This document shows positions 34,836-44,970 of a DNA stretch of 64,000 nucleotides, piece after piece. The notes under the pieces were generated by a model that saw nothing but the letters and a program-made list of their open reading frames with translations, was not told the DNA's origin and did not search any database. How positions within the stretch are numbered: the first letter of the stretch is position 1; each line of letters begins with the position of its first letter. Position numbers and translations under genes: made by a program. This DNA is from Clostridium cellulovorans 743B. Its GTDB lineage: Bacteria > Bacillota > Clostridia > Clostridiales > Clostridiaceae. Location: the NCBI RefSeq assembly GCF_000145275.1, contig NC_014393.1, positions 868,001 to 932,000 of the forward strand. Direction: 5' to 3'.

Positions 34836-36182
34836 GTGGCAAACGTAATTATTACTACACATTGGTCTGATGGAGATGTTATTCCATTTATAAACATTGG
34901 TAAACATCTAAAAAAAAATGGTCATGAAGTCACAATATTTACGCATTGTGTTTATGAAGAAAAAGCTAAGGAAGTAGGAATTAATTTTATCGCGTGGGAT
35001 ACATGGGATGAATATAGAGAATTAATGGATAGTGCTATTAAATATACTGATACAATTGCGGCAAAACAAGAAATTCAACTATTTCAAGATCGGTATGAGA
35101 GTATTGATGTGAGAATGAAAGAATATGAGTTGTTGAAACCATATTGCATAAAGGAAGATACAATATTAATTGCAAAAAATCGTTCCAGTATAGCAGCTTT
35201 AATGTTAGCCGAAAAGATGAATTTACCGTTAATTTGGGTATATATGAATCCATATGAATACGAAAGTATCATTAATTATAATAATATAAATTCAGAAAAA
35301 TTATGTGAAGAAGCAAATAAACTAAGAGAAAAAGTTGGACTAGAACCTATAGAAAGTTGGTTAGCTTGGCAGTATAGCCCTAAAATCCAAATAGGATTGT
35401 GGCCAGAATGGTATAAAAGTGACATTGTTAACATACCAAAGAAGATTAGATTGGTCGGATTTCCTTTAGAGTCTATTGATAAAAGTAATAGTTTTATACC
35501 AAATGATTTAATCGAGATATTAATAGAACAGCCTTCACCTATAGTAATATCTGGCGGAACTAGTAAGAAGATTAGAAGTGAATTTTACAATATTTCTATT
35601 GAAGCAGCCGCTAAGTTTAATAGGAAAGTTATTGTGGCAACAAAATATAAGGAATTATTACCTAACAAGATTCCTGAAAACGTATTAATATTTGATTATA
35701 TACCATTGTATGATGTTTTATCATTTTCAAGTCTTATAATTCATCATGGCGGTATTGGAACAACTAGCAATGCATTAAGTGTAGGTACACCTCAATTGAT
35801 TTTAGCAGATTATATTGATCGACCGCTGAATGGAGCAATTGTAAAACAAATTGGATTAGGCGAATATCTTCCACCTTTAAGATGGAATTATAGAAACATT
35901 ACTGATAGTATTGAGAAACTTTTAAATTTAGAATATAAAGAAAAATGCTTTAGATTTTCAGAAAGTCATAGAGAGGAAAAAGCTTTAGAAATTATTGAAT
36001 GTATAGTAAACGATGCCAAAGAAAATGATGAATACTTAATTGACTATGAAACAATAAAGGGTTGTATTATTGAAAAAACTTTTAATAGTACTATCAATAA
36101 AGAAAAAGTTGAGGACACAAATGGAACTATTTTATCAAAAGATATTAAAAAGCATTTATTAGAAAGAATGAAGAAAAGATAA
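34836..36182 (+). CDS. GT1-type glycosyltransferase, paralogue
   Basis: This 448-residue enzyme is the sister of the preceding glycosyltransferase: TTHWSDGDVIPFINIGKHLK at the N-terminus, SGGTSKKIRSEFY in the centre and HHGGIGTTSNALSVGTPQL for donor binding. The GTG start follows AGGGGG and lies 16 bp after the previous stop. It too has a C-terminal extension ending in a basic helix (DIKKHLLERMKKR). Two non-identical copies suggest two sugars, a disaccharide, or a heteromeric enzyme. Substrates unknown. Confidence 0.87.
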   Translation: MANVIITTHWSDGDVIPFINIGKHLKKNGHEVTIFTHCVYEEKAKEVGINFIAWDTWDEYRELMDSAIKYTDTIAAKQEIQLFQDRYESIDVRMKEYELLKPYCIKEDTILIAKNRSSIAALMLAEKMNLPLIWVYMNPYEYESIINYNNINSEKLCEEANKLREKVGLEPIESWLAWQYSPKIQIGLWPEWYKSDIVNIPKKIRLVGFPLESIDKSNSFIPNDLIEILIEQPSPIVISGGTSKKIRSEFYNISIEAAAKFNRKVIVATKYKELLPNKIPENVLIFDYIPLYDVLSFSSLIIHHGGIGTTSNALSVGTPQLILADYIDRPLNGAIVKQIGLGEYLPPLRWNYRNITDSIEKLLNLEYKEKCFRFSESHREEKALEIIECIVNDAKENDEYLIDYETIKGCIIEKTFNSTINKEKVEDTNGTILSKDIKKHLLERMKKR

Positions 36183-36214
36183 GTATAAAATACGGGTATG
36201 AGGATGATGGGGTA

Positions 36215-38071
36215 ATGAATAGTAATAATATTATAAAAAAAATTAATGAGTTTAACAATACTACTGTAGAATATCCAAGTGAAAAAACTATTGTTCAATT
36301 ATTTGAAGAACAGGTTTCTATTTCACCAGAAAAGGTAGCCGCAGTATTTGAAGATAGACAAATAACTTATGGTGAACTCAATGAAAGAGCTAATGGAATA
36401 GCAATTAAGCTTCGAGCATCTGATGTAAAACCTAATGATTTCGTTGCAGTTATCTGCGATAGAAGTATAGAAATGTTGATTGGAATTTATGGGATTATAA
36501 AAGCTGGGGGAGCGTATGTACCTATAGATACTTCTTATCCATTAGAAAGGATTCAATATATTCTTTCAGATTGTAAGCCAAAAGCAATACTTACATATGG
36601 AACAGTAGTTGATAGTGAAATACCAATAATTGATTTAGCTTTAGATTCAGAAATACAAAATGAGCCTAGAAATTTGCAACAGGTTAATAATCCAGATGAT
36701 ATTCTTTACTTGATTTATACATCGGGTACAACAGGAAATCCTAAGGGAGTTATGATTAAGCATTCATGCATTGTGAATTTTTCTTATAACAGCACTTGTG
36801 GAATTATGAAGCCAGTTTTTGATAATGGATATTCTAGAATTGCGTGTGTGAATAATTTAGCATTTGACCTAAGTGTTACAGAAACAGTATTCTCTTTAGT
36901 AAATGGAATGACAATATATATAGCCAATTCATTAGAACAGAAAATAACAGAGGATTTTGAAAAGTTGGTGCTAAAACATGAGATTGAAATACTCCAAACT
37001 ACACCGAGTAGAGTAAAATTATTTTTATCTGACGATAGTAGAAGGGAATATTTAAAACGATTAAAATTTATAATGCTTGCAGGCGAAAAGTTTGACTTAA
37101 CATTATTTAACCAACTAAAACAGTATACAGATGCTATTATAGTAAATTCATATGGGCCTACCGAAACAACAATAGTATCGACTGGCTGTGTTGTAAATGA
37201 TTTTAGTGGACAAGAGGAATTAATAGTGGGAAAACCAATATCAAATACACAAGTCTATATTTTAGATGGAATGGAACTTTGTGATATTGGTGAAAAAGGA
37301 GAAATTTGTATTGCTGGAAGTGGTGTGGCAAAAGGGTATTTAAATCTTTCGGAACTAACAAAAGAGAAGTTCATTGATAATCCATTTGGAAACGGAAAGC
37401 TTTATCGTTCGGGAGATATGGGTTGTTGGAGGATAGATGGTAATATTGAAATCCAAGGAAGAAAAGATGATCAAGTAAAAATTCGAGGATATAGAATAGA
37501 GCTTGGAGAAATTGATAGTGTCATCCGAAAAATCGATGATATAAAGGATGTTACAGTAATTGCTAGAGAAAATAAAAATGGTGATAAAGAAATAAATGCT
37601 TATATTATTTCAGAAAATGCGTTAATAATATCAAAAGTTAGAGATGAGCTTAGTGCATACTTACCTGAATATATGTTGCCAACGAAAATGATGAAAATAG
37701 ATGCTTTACCTGTAACTGAAAATGGGAAAGTTGATAAAAAAGCTCTGCCTGAAATAGAAGAAGTAACTGAAAGTTTTTATGTGGCTGCAACTTCTCCGTT
37801 AGAAGAAGAATTGGTTCAATTATGGGAGGAAATGTTATTTATTGATTCTATAGGAATTGATGATAATTTTATTGAATTAGGAGGACATTCGTTAATTGCT
37901 ATTAAAATGGTATATAGAATTAATGAAATGTATGATATTAACTTATCTATCTTGGAGTTACTTACAAATGGATTAACAGTAAGAACATTATCACAGATAA
38001 TAGAAGAAAAGTTATTTGATTCGTTGAGTGAGGAAGAACTTGCAAATTTATTAAGTGAACTGGATGATTAA
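36215..38071 (+). CDS. Stand-alone NRPS adenylation-PCP protein (initiation module)
   Basis: This 618-residue protein activates an amino acid as AMP ester and loads it on its own carrier domain. Adenylation motifs are complete: IYTSGTTGNPKGV (A3, about 167), FDLSV (A4), NSYGPTETT (A5), YRSGDMG (A7), KIRGYRIELGEID (A8) and NGKVDKKAL (A10). The PCP has the phosphopantetheine serine in ELGGHSL (about 559). There is no condensation domain, so it should start the chain with a free amine. It ends in an acidic tail SEEELANLLSELDD resembling a donor docking motif. The specificity code begins D-L-T; I could not predict the substrate. Confidence 0.92.
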   Translation: MNSNNIIKKINEFNNTTVEYPSEKTIVQLFEEQVSISPEKVAAVFEDRQITYGELNERANGIAIKLRASDVKPNDFVAVICDRSIEMLIGIYGIIKAGGAYVPIDTSYPLERIQYILSDCKPKAILTYGTVVDSEIPIIDLALDSEIQNEPRNLQQVNNPDDILYLIYTSGTTGNPKGVMIKHSCIVNFSYNSTCGIMKPVFDNGYSRIACVNNLAFDLSVTETVFSLVNGMTIYIANSLEQKITEDFEKLVLKHEIEILQTTPSRVKLFLSDDSRREYLKRLKFIMLAGEKFDLTLFNQLKQYTDAIIVNSYGPTETTIVSTGCVVNDFSGQEELIVGKPISNTQVYILDGMELCDIGEKGEICIAGSGVAKGYLNLSELTKEKFIDNPFGNGKLYRSGDMGCWRIDGNIEIQGRKDDQVKIRGYRIELGEIDSVIRKIDDIKDVTVIARENKNGDKEINAYIISENALIISKVRDELSAYLPEYMLPTKMMKIDALPVTENGKVDKKALPEIEEVTESFYVAATSPLEEELVQLWEEMLFIDSIGIDDNFIELGGHSLIAIKMVYRINEMYDINLSILELLTNGLTVRTLSQIIEEKLFDSLSEEELANLLSELDD

Positions 38072-38104
38072 ATAAAGGATTAAAGTGCCTCAGGGGGATT
38101 ATTG

Positions 38105-41100
38105 ATGGAATGTGATTTCAATAAAGATGAATCTATTAAAAAGAGAATTGAACTAAAAGCTATATTAGAAATGAAGAAGAAGAAGTTGTCATACAATTTT
38201 ATAGAGCGGGTACCAAGAAAAGAAAATAATAATTATTTTGTTTTATCCTATGAACAAAATAGATTATGGGTTTTACAAAAGTTTAATCCTAATAGCATAA
38301 TGTATAATCTGTATTTTGGGTTTCGTATTTATGGAACATTGGATATAGATTTATTTCAAGAAGCATTGAATATCATTGGATATGAAAATGAGTCATTAAG
38401 GACTAGATTCCAATATATCAATGGAGAAATAATGCAAGTTATTGAGCCAGCGTTTAAAGGACAAGTTAATATTATTAACTTGTCTAATGTAGATGATGAT
38501 TTGTTGGAAGAAAAAGTGAGGGAAGTTGCTCAAAGAGAGACAGATAAACCTTTTGATTTGGAACAAGGACCATTAATTAGATTTTCTTTAATTGAGATAA
38601 GTCCTGAAGAGAAGATATTTATAACTGTAATCCATCATATTATATTTGATGGATGGTCAACAGGAGTTTTTTACCGACAATTGACAGAAAAATATAATCA
38701 ATTATACCTCGGAAGACGTTGTTCACGAGAAACAAATAAAGTACAATATGGTGATTATGCAGAGTGGCAGAAAAAACTCTATTCTCAAAAAAGAATAGAA
38801 AAACAATTTAATTACTGGATGAATAGATTAAAAAATATTGATCAAGATGTTGAATTCCCAACAGACAAAAAAAGGCCGAAGGTCGTAACTGGAAATGGTG
38901 ATGTTATTCCTTTTGAATTAAGTAGCAGTAATGTAGAAAAATTAAAAAAATATGCTGCTGAAAATAATTGTACAGTAAGTGTAGTCTTGTTATCAGTATA
39001 TAAATGCTTAATTTATAAGTATACTATGAAATCAGATATTACTGTAGGAACAGCAGTTGCTAATAGGAAAATAAATGGAACAGAAGATATTATTGGTTTT
39101 TTCGTAAATACAGTAGTTTTAGTTACTGAATTAGATGGAAATATGAAGTTCACAGAAGTTCTTGAAAGAGTAAGAAATACGACATTAGAAGCTTATGATA
39201 ATCAGGATATTCCTTTTGAGCAATTAGTAGAAAAATTGAGTCCAATTAGAGATGCTAGTAGAAATCCGTTTTTTCAATTAGTATTTAACTATATAAATAC
39301 TCCAAGATTGAAGTTTGAATTACAAAATTTAAGAGTCGAAGACTATCAATTAGGAAGTAGAAAATCACTTTTTGATGTTTCCTTGCAGATTGAAGAAAAT
39401 GAAGATAGAATTTTTGGTTTTTTTGGATATAATTCAGATTTGTTTTTTTCAGAAACGATAAAAAAGATATGTAATCAATTTCAATTACTACTCAGTGAAG
39501 TTCTTAAGGATAAAAATATAACTATAAATGAAATTTCAATATTAAGTCAACAAGAAAGAAATTTAATTCTAAATGAATTTAATAATACATATGTAAAATA
39601 TCCAAATCAAAAAACCGTAGTTGAGTTATTTGAGGAGCAGGTAGAAAAAGCTCCTAATAATATTGCAGTGGTATATATGGAGAAAAAATTAACCTATAAA
39701 GAACTCAACCAGAAAGCAAATGCATTAGCGGTTAAGCTTCGTCAATTAGGGGTGAAACCAAATGAATTTGTGGCTATTTTAGCAAAGCGAAGTTTAGAAA
39801 TGGTAATTGGTATTTTAGGAATTCTTAAATCAGGGGGAGCGTATGTTCCTATCGATATAGAATATCCAGAAGATAGAATTTCTTATATGTTAAATGATTC
39901 TAAACCTAAGGTTATTGTTAGTTATGAAGCTGAGATAAAATCAGAAGGAATACCAGTAATTAATCTTAAGGATAATAAAGTTTTTCAAGGTGAAGATAGA
40001 AATCCTAAAAGTGTAAACATACCAAGTGACTTGGTTTATGTAATATATACTTCAGGAACAACTGGGAAACCTAAAGGTGTAATGATTGAAAATATAGGCG
40101 TAGTAAATTTTAGAGAATATTTCATAAGGAATCATAGGATAACAGAGAAAGATAGAATTTTACAATTCTCTAGTTTTGCATTTGATGCAATGGTAGCTGA
40201 ATTAACAGCGAGTTTACTAACAGGTGCTAGTTTATATATCATATCAAGAGAGGAACAGAAGGATACTAAGCTTTTTGAAAGATTTGTAGAAAATAACGAA
40301 ATTACAATGGCGATACTTCCTCCACAATATTTAGGGCAAGTTAAGTTGAAGGGGATAAAAAATTTGATATCTGCAGGATCGGAAACTAATACGCAGATAG
40401 TAAAAGCAAATAGTAAATATTCACGATATTTTAATGCTTATGGTCCAACAGAGGTAACAGTATGTGCAACATATTGGTGCAATAAGGATGAAGGAAAGAT
40501 ACCGGAGAAAATTCCTATAGGGAAGCCTATTGAAAACAAGAAAATCTATATTATGAATGAAATGAGTTTATGCGGAATAGGAATTCCTGGAGAACTTTGC
40601 ATCGCAGGAGTTGGATTAGCTAGGGGTTACTTGAATAATTTAGAGCTTACTGCTGAAAAATTTATTAATAATCCATATGGTGAAGGAAGAATATACCGAA
40701 CTGGAGATTTAGCAAGATGGCTTCCTGATGGAAACATAGAATATCTAGGGCGTATTGATGAACAGGTAAAAATAAGAGGTTTTAGAATAGAACTTGGAGA
40801 AATTGAAAATGTTCTCCGTAAAGTTGAATATATAAAGGATGTTGTAGTGGCTTCAAGAGAAGATTTTAGTGGGGAGAAAGCAATTTTTGCTTATATAGTA
40901 TCTGATATTCAGGTTAATTTTAATAAAGTTCGAGAAAGAATTCGTAAAGAGTTGCCAGAGTATATGATTCCAGGATATTTTATGCAAATAGATGAGATAC
41001 CTCTAACACCAAATGGAAAAATAAATAAAAAGGCATTACCAACACAAATAGACAGAGTATGTATAGATTATGTAGCACCGACAAATGAGATGGAAGAAAA

Positions 41101-42595
41101 ATTAGCTAAGATATGGAGTGAAGTTCTAGGAGTAGAAAAGATAGGGATACATGATAATTTTTTTGAACTAGGTGGAGATTCAATTAAAGCTATAAAAGTG
41201 ATTTCTAAGTTAGTTTTGGATTATAAAATTAATGCAAATGATATATTCGAAAAACAAACTATAGCAGAGTTATCTAAAAAATTGAGCAAAGACAGTATGA
41301 TTGATAAGATTCTAGCATTAGCTAGCAGTAAAAATGAAATAGCTAGTTGTAGTGATTTAGAAACAAATAATTTGAATAATGATATTCAAGAAAGCATAAG
41401 AGAAGAAGTGAAAAATAATATTGAATATTATTACAAAAAGAATGAAATTTATAAGGATATAAATATAAATACAACTAAAGGCTATGAAAAAATTTTGTTA
41501 TGCGGAGCAACTGGTTATTTAGGTATATATGTATTAAGAGACCTATTAGAAAGTACTTTTAGTAAGATTATACTAATTATAAGAGGCAATGATATTAATG
41601 ATTCAATAGAAAAGTTAACAAGAAAGTTTGAGTTCTATTTTGATAAAGAGTTATATTTTAAATATAAAGAAAGAATAAGCGTATTAAATGGTGATATTTC
41701 AGAAAAAAATTTAGGATTAAGTAATGAGGTATATAACAGAATATCGGTAGAAGTTCAATGTATAATTAATTGTGCTGCTAATGTAAAACACTATGGAAAG
41801 TATGATGAATTATATTCTGTTAATGTTGCTGGGACAAAAAACTTACTTGAATTTTCTTCTAATAAGATTATTAAGGATTATAATCATATTTCAACAACTA
41901 GTGTAGGGTATGGGAAAGTGGAAAATCAGAAGGAAGTTCATTTTACTGAATATGATTTCGATATAGGACAGCAAAATGATAATTATTACATTCAAACTAA
42001 ACAAATAGCAGAAAAGCTAGTTTTAGAGGCAAGACTTAAAGGTGTAAAATGTAATATCCTTCGAGTTGGTAATCTTGTATTTAATTCAGAGAATGGTAAG
42101 TTTCAAGAGAATATAGAGGATAATACTTTCTATAAATTAATTAAATCTTATATAAAATTGTCAGCCTTTCCAATAGGTGAGGATATGAAGCTTGAGTTTT
42201 CTTTTGTAAATTATGTAAGTAAGGCGATAGTGTTACTTTTTAATAGACAAGAGTTAGTAAATGAGACTTATCATATATTTAATGATAATAGTGTTAATAT
42301 TTCTGAATTCGGAAAATTTGTTGAAAAGTTTATTGTGAATTTAAAACTTATAGAGGATAAAGAATTTTTAAAGTATTTATTAGAAAAATATTCTGAAAAT
42401 CCTAATAATGAGTATACTATTAACTTGCTATTTAACTATAGTGAAAGACTAAATAATAATTTTATTAAGTTTGTATTAAAATCAGATAAAACTAATTTTA
42501 TACTTGATAGACTAGGATTCCAATGGCCGATATTGACAGAAGAACATGTGGAGAAAATGATTCATCATTGTCTAAAAGTAAACTTTTTAGAATAG
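38105..42595 (+). CDS. NRPS, condensation-adenylation-PCP-thioester reductase
   Basis: The 1496-residue protein is a terminal module. It has a condensation domain with intact HHIIFDG (about 177), an adenylation domain (about 487-978: IYTSGTTGKPKGV, NAYGPTEVT, YRTGDLARW), a PCP with GGDSI (Ser about 1025), and a reductase domain from about 1125 with LLCGATGYLGIYV (NADPH site) and catalytic Y-x3-K in YIQTKQIAEK (about 1294). Read by eye against GrsA, the code is about D-A-A-I-I-A-A-V-C-K, similar to Phe-type sites. ATG 38105 with AGGGGG upstream is chosen over TTG 38102. Reductive release would give a dipeptide aldehyde or alcohol, probably with the 36215 product. Confidence 0.93.
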   Translation: MECDFNKDESIKKRIELKAILEMKKKKLSYNFIERVPRKENNNYFVLSYEQNRLWVLQKFNPNSIMYNLYFGFRIYGTLDIDLFQEALNIIGYENESLRTRFQYINGEIMQVIEPAFKGQVNIINLSNVDDDLLEEKVREVAQRETDKPFDLEQGPLIRFSLIEISPEEKIFITVIHHIIFDGWSTGVFYRQLTEKYNQLYLGRRCSRETNKVQYGDYAEWQKKLYSQKRIEKQFNYWMNRLKNIDQDVEFPTDKKRPKVVTGNGDVIPFELSSSNVEKLKKYAAENNCTVSVVLLSVYKCLIYKYTMKSDITVGTAVANRKINGTEDIIGFFVNTVVLVTELDGNMKFTEVLERVRNTTLEAYDNQDIPFEQLVEKLSPIRDASRNPFFQLVFNYINTPRLKFELQNLRVEDYQLGSRKSLFDVSLQIEENEDRIFGFFGYNSDLFFSETIKKICNQFQLLLSEVLKDKNITINEISILSQQERNLILNEFNNTYVKYPNQKTVVELFEEQVEKAPNNIAVVYMEKKLTYKELNQKANALAVKLRQLGVKPNEFVAILAKRSLEMVIGILGILKSGGAYVPIDIEYPEDRISYMLNDSKPKVIVSYEAEIKSEGIPVINLKDNKVFQGEDRNPKSVNIPSDLVYVIYTSGTTGKPKGVMIENIGVVNFREYFIRNHRITEKDRILQFSSFAFDAMVAELTASLLTGASLYIISREEQKDTKLFERFVENNEITMAILPPQYLGQVKLKGIKNLISAGSETNTQIVKANSKYSRYFNAYGPTEVTVCATYWCNKDEGKIPEKIPIGKPIENKKIYIMNEMSLCGIGIPGELCIAGVGLARGYLNNLELTAEKFINNPYGEGRIYRTGDLARWLPDGNIEYLGRIDEQVKIRGFRIELGEIENVLRKVEYIKDVVVASREDFSGEKAIFAYIVSDIQVNFNKVRERIRKELPEYMIPGYFMQIDEIPLTPNGKINKKALPTQIDRVCIDYVAPTNEMEEKLAKIWSEVLGVEKIGIHDNFFELGGDSIKAIKVISKLVLDYKINANDIFEKQTIAELSKKLSKDSMIDKILALASSKNEIASCSDLETNNLNNDIQESIREEVKNNIEYYYKKNEIYKDININTTKGYEKILLCGATGYLGIYVLRDLLESTFSKIILIIRGNDINDSIEKLTRKFEFYFDKELYFKYKERISVLNGDISEKNLGLSNEVYNRISVEVQCIINCAANVKHYGKYDELYSVNVAGTKNLLEFSSNKIIKDYNHISTTSVGYGKVENQKEVHFTEYDFDIGQQNDNYYIQTKQIAEKLVLEARLKGVKCNILRVGNLVFNSENGKFQENIEDNTFYKLIKSYIKLSAFPIGEDMKLEFSFVNYVSKAIVLLFNRQELVNETYHIFNDNSVNISEFGKFVEKFIVNLKLIEDKEFLKYLLEKYSENPNNEYTINLLFNYSERLNNNFIKFVLKSDKTNFILDRLGFQWPILTEEHVEKMIHHCLKVNFLE

Positions 42596-42766
42596 ATACA
42601 TTATTACTAATAAGTGAGGTTTGTGACTAGGAGTTATAAATCTACTTATCAATGATGCATTAGAAAACTAAGGATACAAAGGATACAAAGAGATTTCAAA
42701 AATTATTTAACATGTTTAAATGTTTTTAATAAGATGTAGTTCTAAATTTTTTTACTGGAGGATAAC

Positions 42767-43960
42767 ATGGATATTATTATTTTTGGGACAAGCGATAAAA
42801 GAATACGGATTGAAGAAACTTTAAAAAATATCCATAAGATTGTAGGATATACTGATGTTAGCCCTAAGGTTCAATATATAAATAATACTAAAGTTTATAG
42901 ATTAGAAGATTTAAAATCAATTAGTTACGATTATATAGTATTAGGAATTGATAATGCTAAGGTTTGTAAAGGTGTTATTGAATATTTGATTAAGAAATAT
43001 AAAATTGAATCATCAAAAATAGTGGATTTTTATTATTTTTATTATAATGGAGTACCGTCACAAAAAGTTGATAGAGTTATGCAACATCCAAATAATAAAG
43101 ATGGTTATAATGGGATTATTTTAGGATTATCACATTCAGAAGTTGGAATTAATCCTAAATATCTGAAAGCGAATTTTTGTAATTTATCTGTCTCTAGCCA
43201 GGATATATATTATAATTTAATGACTTTGAAGCATTGTATAAAAAATTATCCAGATAAAATTAAAAATTTGCGCTACGCTATTATAGATATGTTTGATTAT
43301 ACCTATTTTAATTTTGATGTTTCTCTTTCAAATAAAATAATTCATTATTACTCTTGGGGAGGATATCATAAAGCTTATCATAATTATTTAGAAAATAAGA
43401 GGTATTCACCAGATATAAATGATGAACTTAGTAAAAAGAATTTTAAAATAATAGAATCTTTAAGTTCACAGGAACTAACTTTAAGGGATGAATTATTTGA
43501 AAATATGTATGATGATACACAATGTAAGTTGTTTAACGATTTCCCTTCTGCAAGTAATCGAAACAAAAGAATTGAAAAGGGATTTAATGACTTTTGTATG
43601 CCAGATCATATGCCAAAACATGCTAAGAAACGGTATCAAAAAACTATAGATGAGAATATAAGTTACTTTGATGAAATTTTAAATAGTTTGCATACAATAA
43701 ATGCAAATATTAAAATTTATATTGTACTTATTCCGAGATATGATGCAGTAGAAGAAATTCATAGAATTGAATATGTTAACTGGAAGCGAGAATTTGAAGA
43801 AATAATTTATAAATTTCAACAGAAGTATCAATTTAAGTACTTAGATTTTAAGGATTATAAACAAATCTCTAATAATAATAATTTTTACTATGATACAGCA
43901 CATTTGAATTATGATGGGGCAACGGCATTTACTAACCTTTTAAATAGTCATATAGATTAA
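42767..43960 (+). CDS. SGNH-like protein of the biosynthetic cluster
   Basis: I do not know this 397-residue protein by name. Residues 1-100 resemble a nucleotide/sugar-binding Rossmann-like domain (DIIIFGTSDKRIRIEETL..., ending IVLGIDNAKV). From about 115 an SGNH/GDSL-like fold is suggested by ILGLSHSEVGI (Gly-x-Ser nucleophile block) and C-terminal DTAHLNYDGA, which fits the Asp-x-x-His catalytic pair. There is no TM segment. GGAGG precedes the ATG. It may esterify, de-esterify or transfer an acyl group on the glycosylated NRPS product; this is inference. A terminator follows, so it closes the cluster. Confidence 0.7.
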   Translation: MDIIIFGTSDKRIRIEETLKNIHKIVGYTDVSPKVQYINNTKVYRLEDLKSISYDYIVLGIDNAKVCKGVIEYLIKKYKIESSKIVDFYYFYYNGVPSQKVDRVMQHPNNKDGYNGIILGLSHSEVGINPKYLKANFCNLSVSSQDIYYNLMTLKHCIKNYPDKIKNLRYAIIDMFDYTYFNFDVSLSNKIIHYYSWGGYHKAYHNYLENKRYSPDINDELSKKNFKIIESLSSQELTLRDELFENMYDDTQCKLFNDFPSASNRNKRIEKGFNDFCMPDHMPKHAKKRYQKTIDENISYFDEILNSLHTINANIKIYIVLIPRYDAVEEIHRIEYVNWKREFEEIIYKFQQKYQFKYLDFKDYKQISNNNNFYYDTAHLNYDGATAFTNLLNSHID

Positions 43961-43995
43961 AGCCTACTATCTATCAATGATATAAAAAAAAGATT

Positions 43996-44031
43996 GTTCA
44001 CCTAGAATTTAATTTCTAGGTGGACTTTTTA
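43996..44031 (+). terminator. Terminator after the NRPS cluster
   Basis: GTTCACCTAGAA (43996-44007) pairs with TTCTAGGTGGAC (44014-44025) with one wobble, followed by TTTTT. Confidence 0.88.
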
Positions 44032-44136
44032 CGTTTATTATAGCACTAACATTTATATTTAAAATTCAAATAATTTAATTCAAATTACAAATAATAATTA
44101 TAAAAATGTTTATCGACCTTAAGGAGACTTTTATTT

Positions 44137-44970
44137 ATGAAAAAAATAATGACTTTAATTATTATTACAAGCCTTATTGGTATAATAATTGGACCAAGGA
44201 TAGATGCTATGGAAAGTAATTCAATAAGGAAAGATAGGTTGGAAACAATAAAAGAAAAAGGAGTACTGACTGTTGTTGGGCCACCAGAGGAAAATCCGTT
44301 TTTTCAAATAAATCCAGAAACAAATGAGATAAGCGGAATTGATGCTGATATCATAAATGAAGTTGCAAGGCGACTTGGGGTTAATAAAATTGACATTAAG
44401 GAAGAAGCATTTGCAAATTTGTTAGAAAAGTTTAATACTGATGAAAGTATAGATGTAGCAATTGGTGGGATATTTATAAGTCCTGAACGTGAAAAGCTAG
44501 TAGCATTTACTAAGCCATTGTATAAAGAATCAGAAGTTGTTATTGTACCAAGGTTTTCAAAAATTAATTTTATGAGTGATTTGAAAAATGCAGTAGTTGG
44601 AGTAGAGAGAGGAACAATATTTGAAGATTTAACCAAAAAGTTGAAAGAAGATAAATTGATAAAAGATGTCATAACTGTAGAAAGTATAACTGAATTATTT
44701 AACGCTATGAAGAGTGGAAAAATTGATGCGGCTTTAGCTGATTCTATTATTATAAGCCACCAATTGTCAAAGGAAAAGGCTCCTTCATTAAGAACGTTAA
44801 TAGACTATACCCCTAAACTACAGGGTGTTATCGGAATGGCAGTTAAAAAAGGTGACACTTCCTTATTAAATGCAATAAACAAAATAATTAATGATATGAA
44901 AGCAGATGGTACATTAGAGGCTATACTAAGACAGAATGGATTAGATAAAAATAGTATCATTACTAATTGA
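44137..44970 (+). CDS. Family 3 extracellular solute-binding protein (orphan)
   Basis: This 277-residue protein has a signal peptide (about 1-25) without a lipobox Cys and then the SBP_bac_3 fold used for polar amino acids: LETIKEKGVLTVVG, GIDADIINEVARRLG, and GMAVKKGD near the C-terminus. AAGGAG precedes ATG 44137. No permease or ATPase gene adjoins it, so it may serve a transporter elsewhere or act as a secreted ligand binder. It lies between the NRPS cluster terminator and eno, in the accessory insertion. Confidence 0.88.
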   Translation: MKKIMTLIIITSLIGIIIGPRIDAMESNSIRKDRLETIKEKGVLTVVGPPEENPFFQINPETNEISGIDADIINEVARRLGVNKIDIKEEAFANLLEKFNTDESIDVAIGGIFISPEREKLVAFTKPLYKESEVVIVPRFSKINFMSDLKNAVVGVERGTIFEDLTKKLKEDKLIKDVITVESITELFNAMKSGKIDAALADSIIISHQLSKEKAPSLRTLIDYTPKLQGVIGMAVKKGDTSLLNAINKIINDMKADGTLEAILRQNGLDKNSIITN

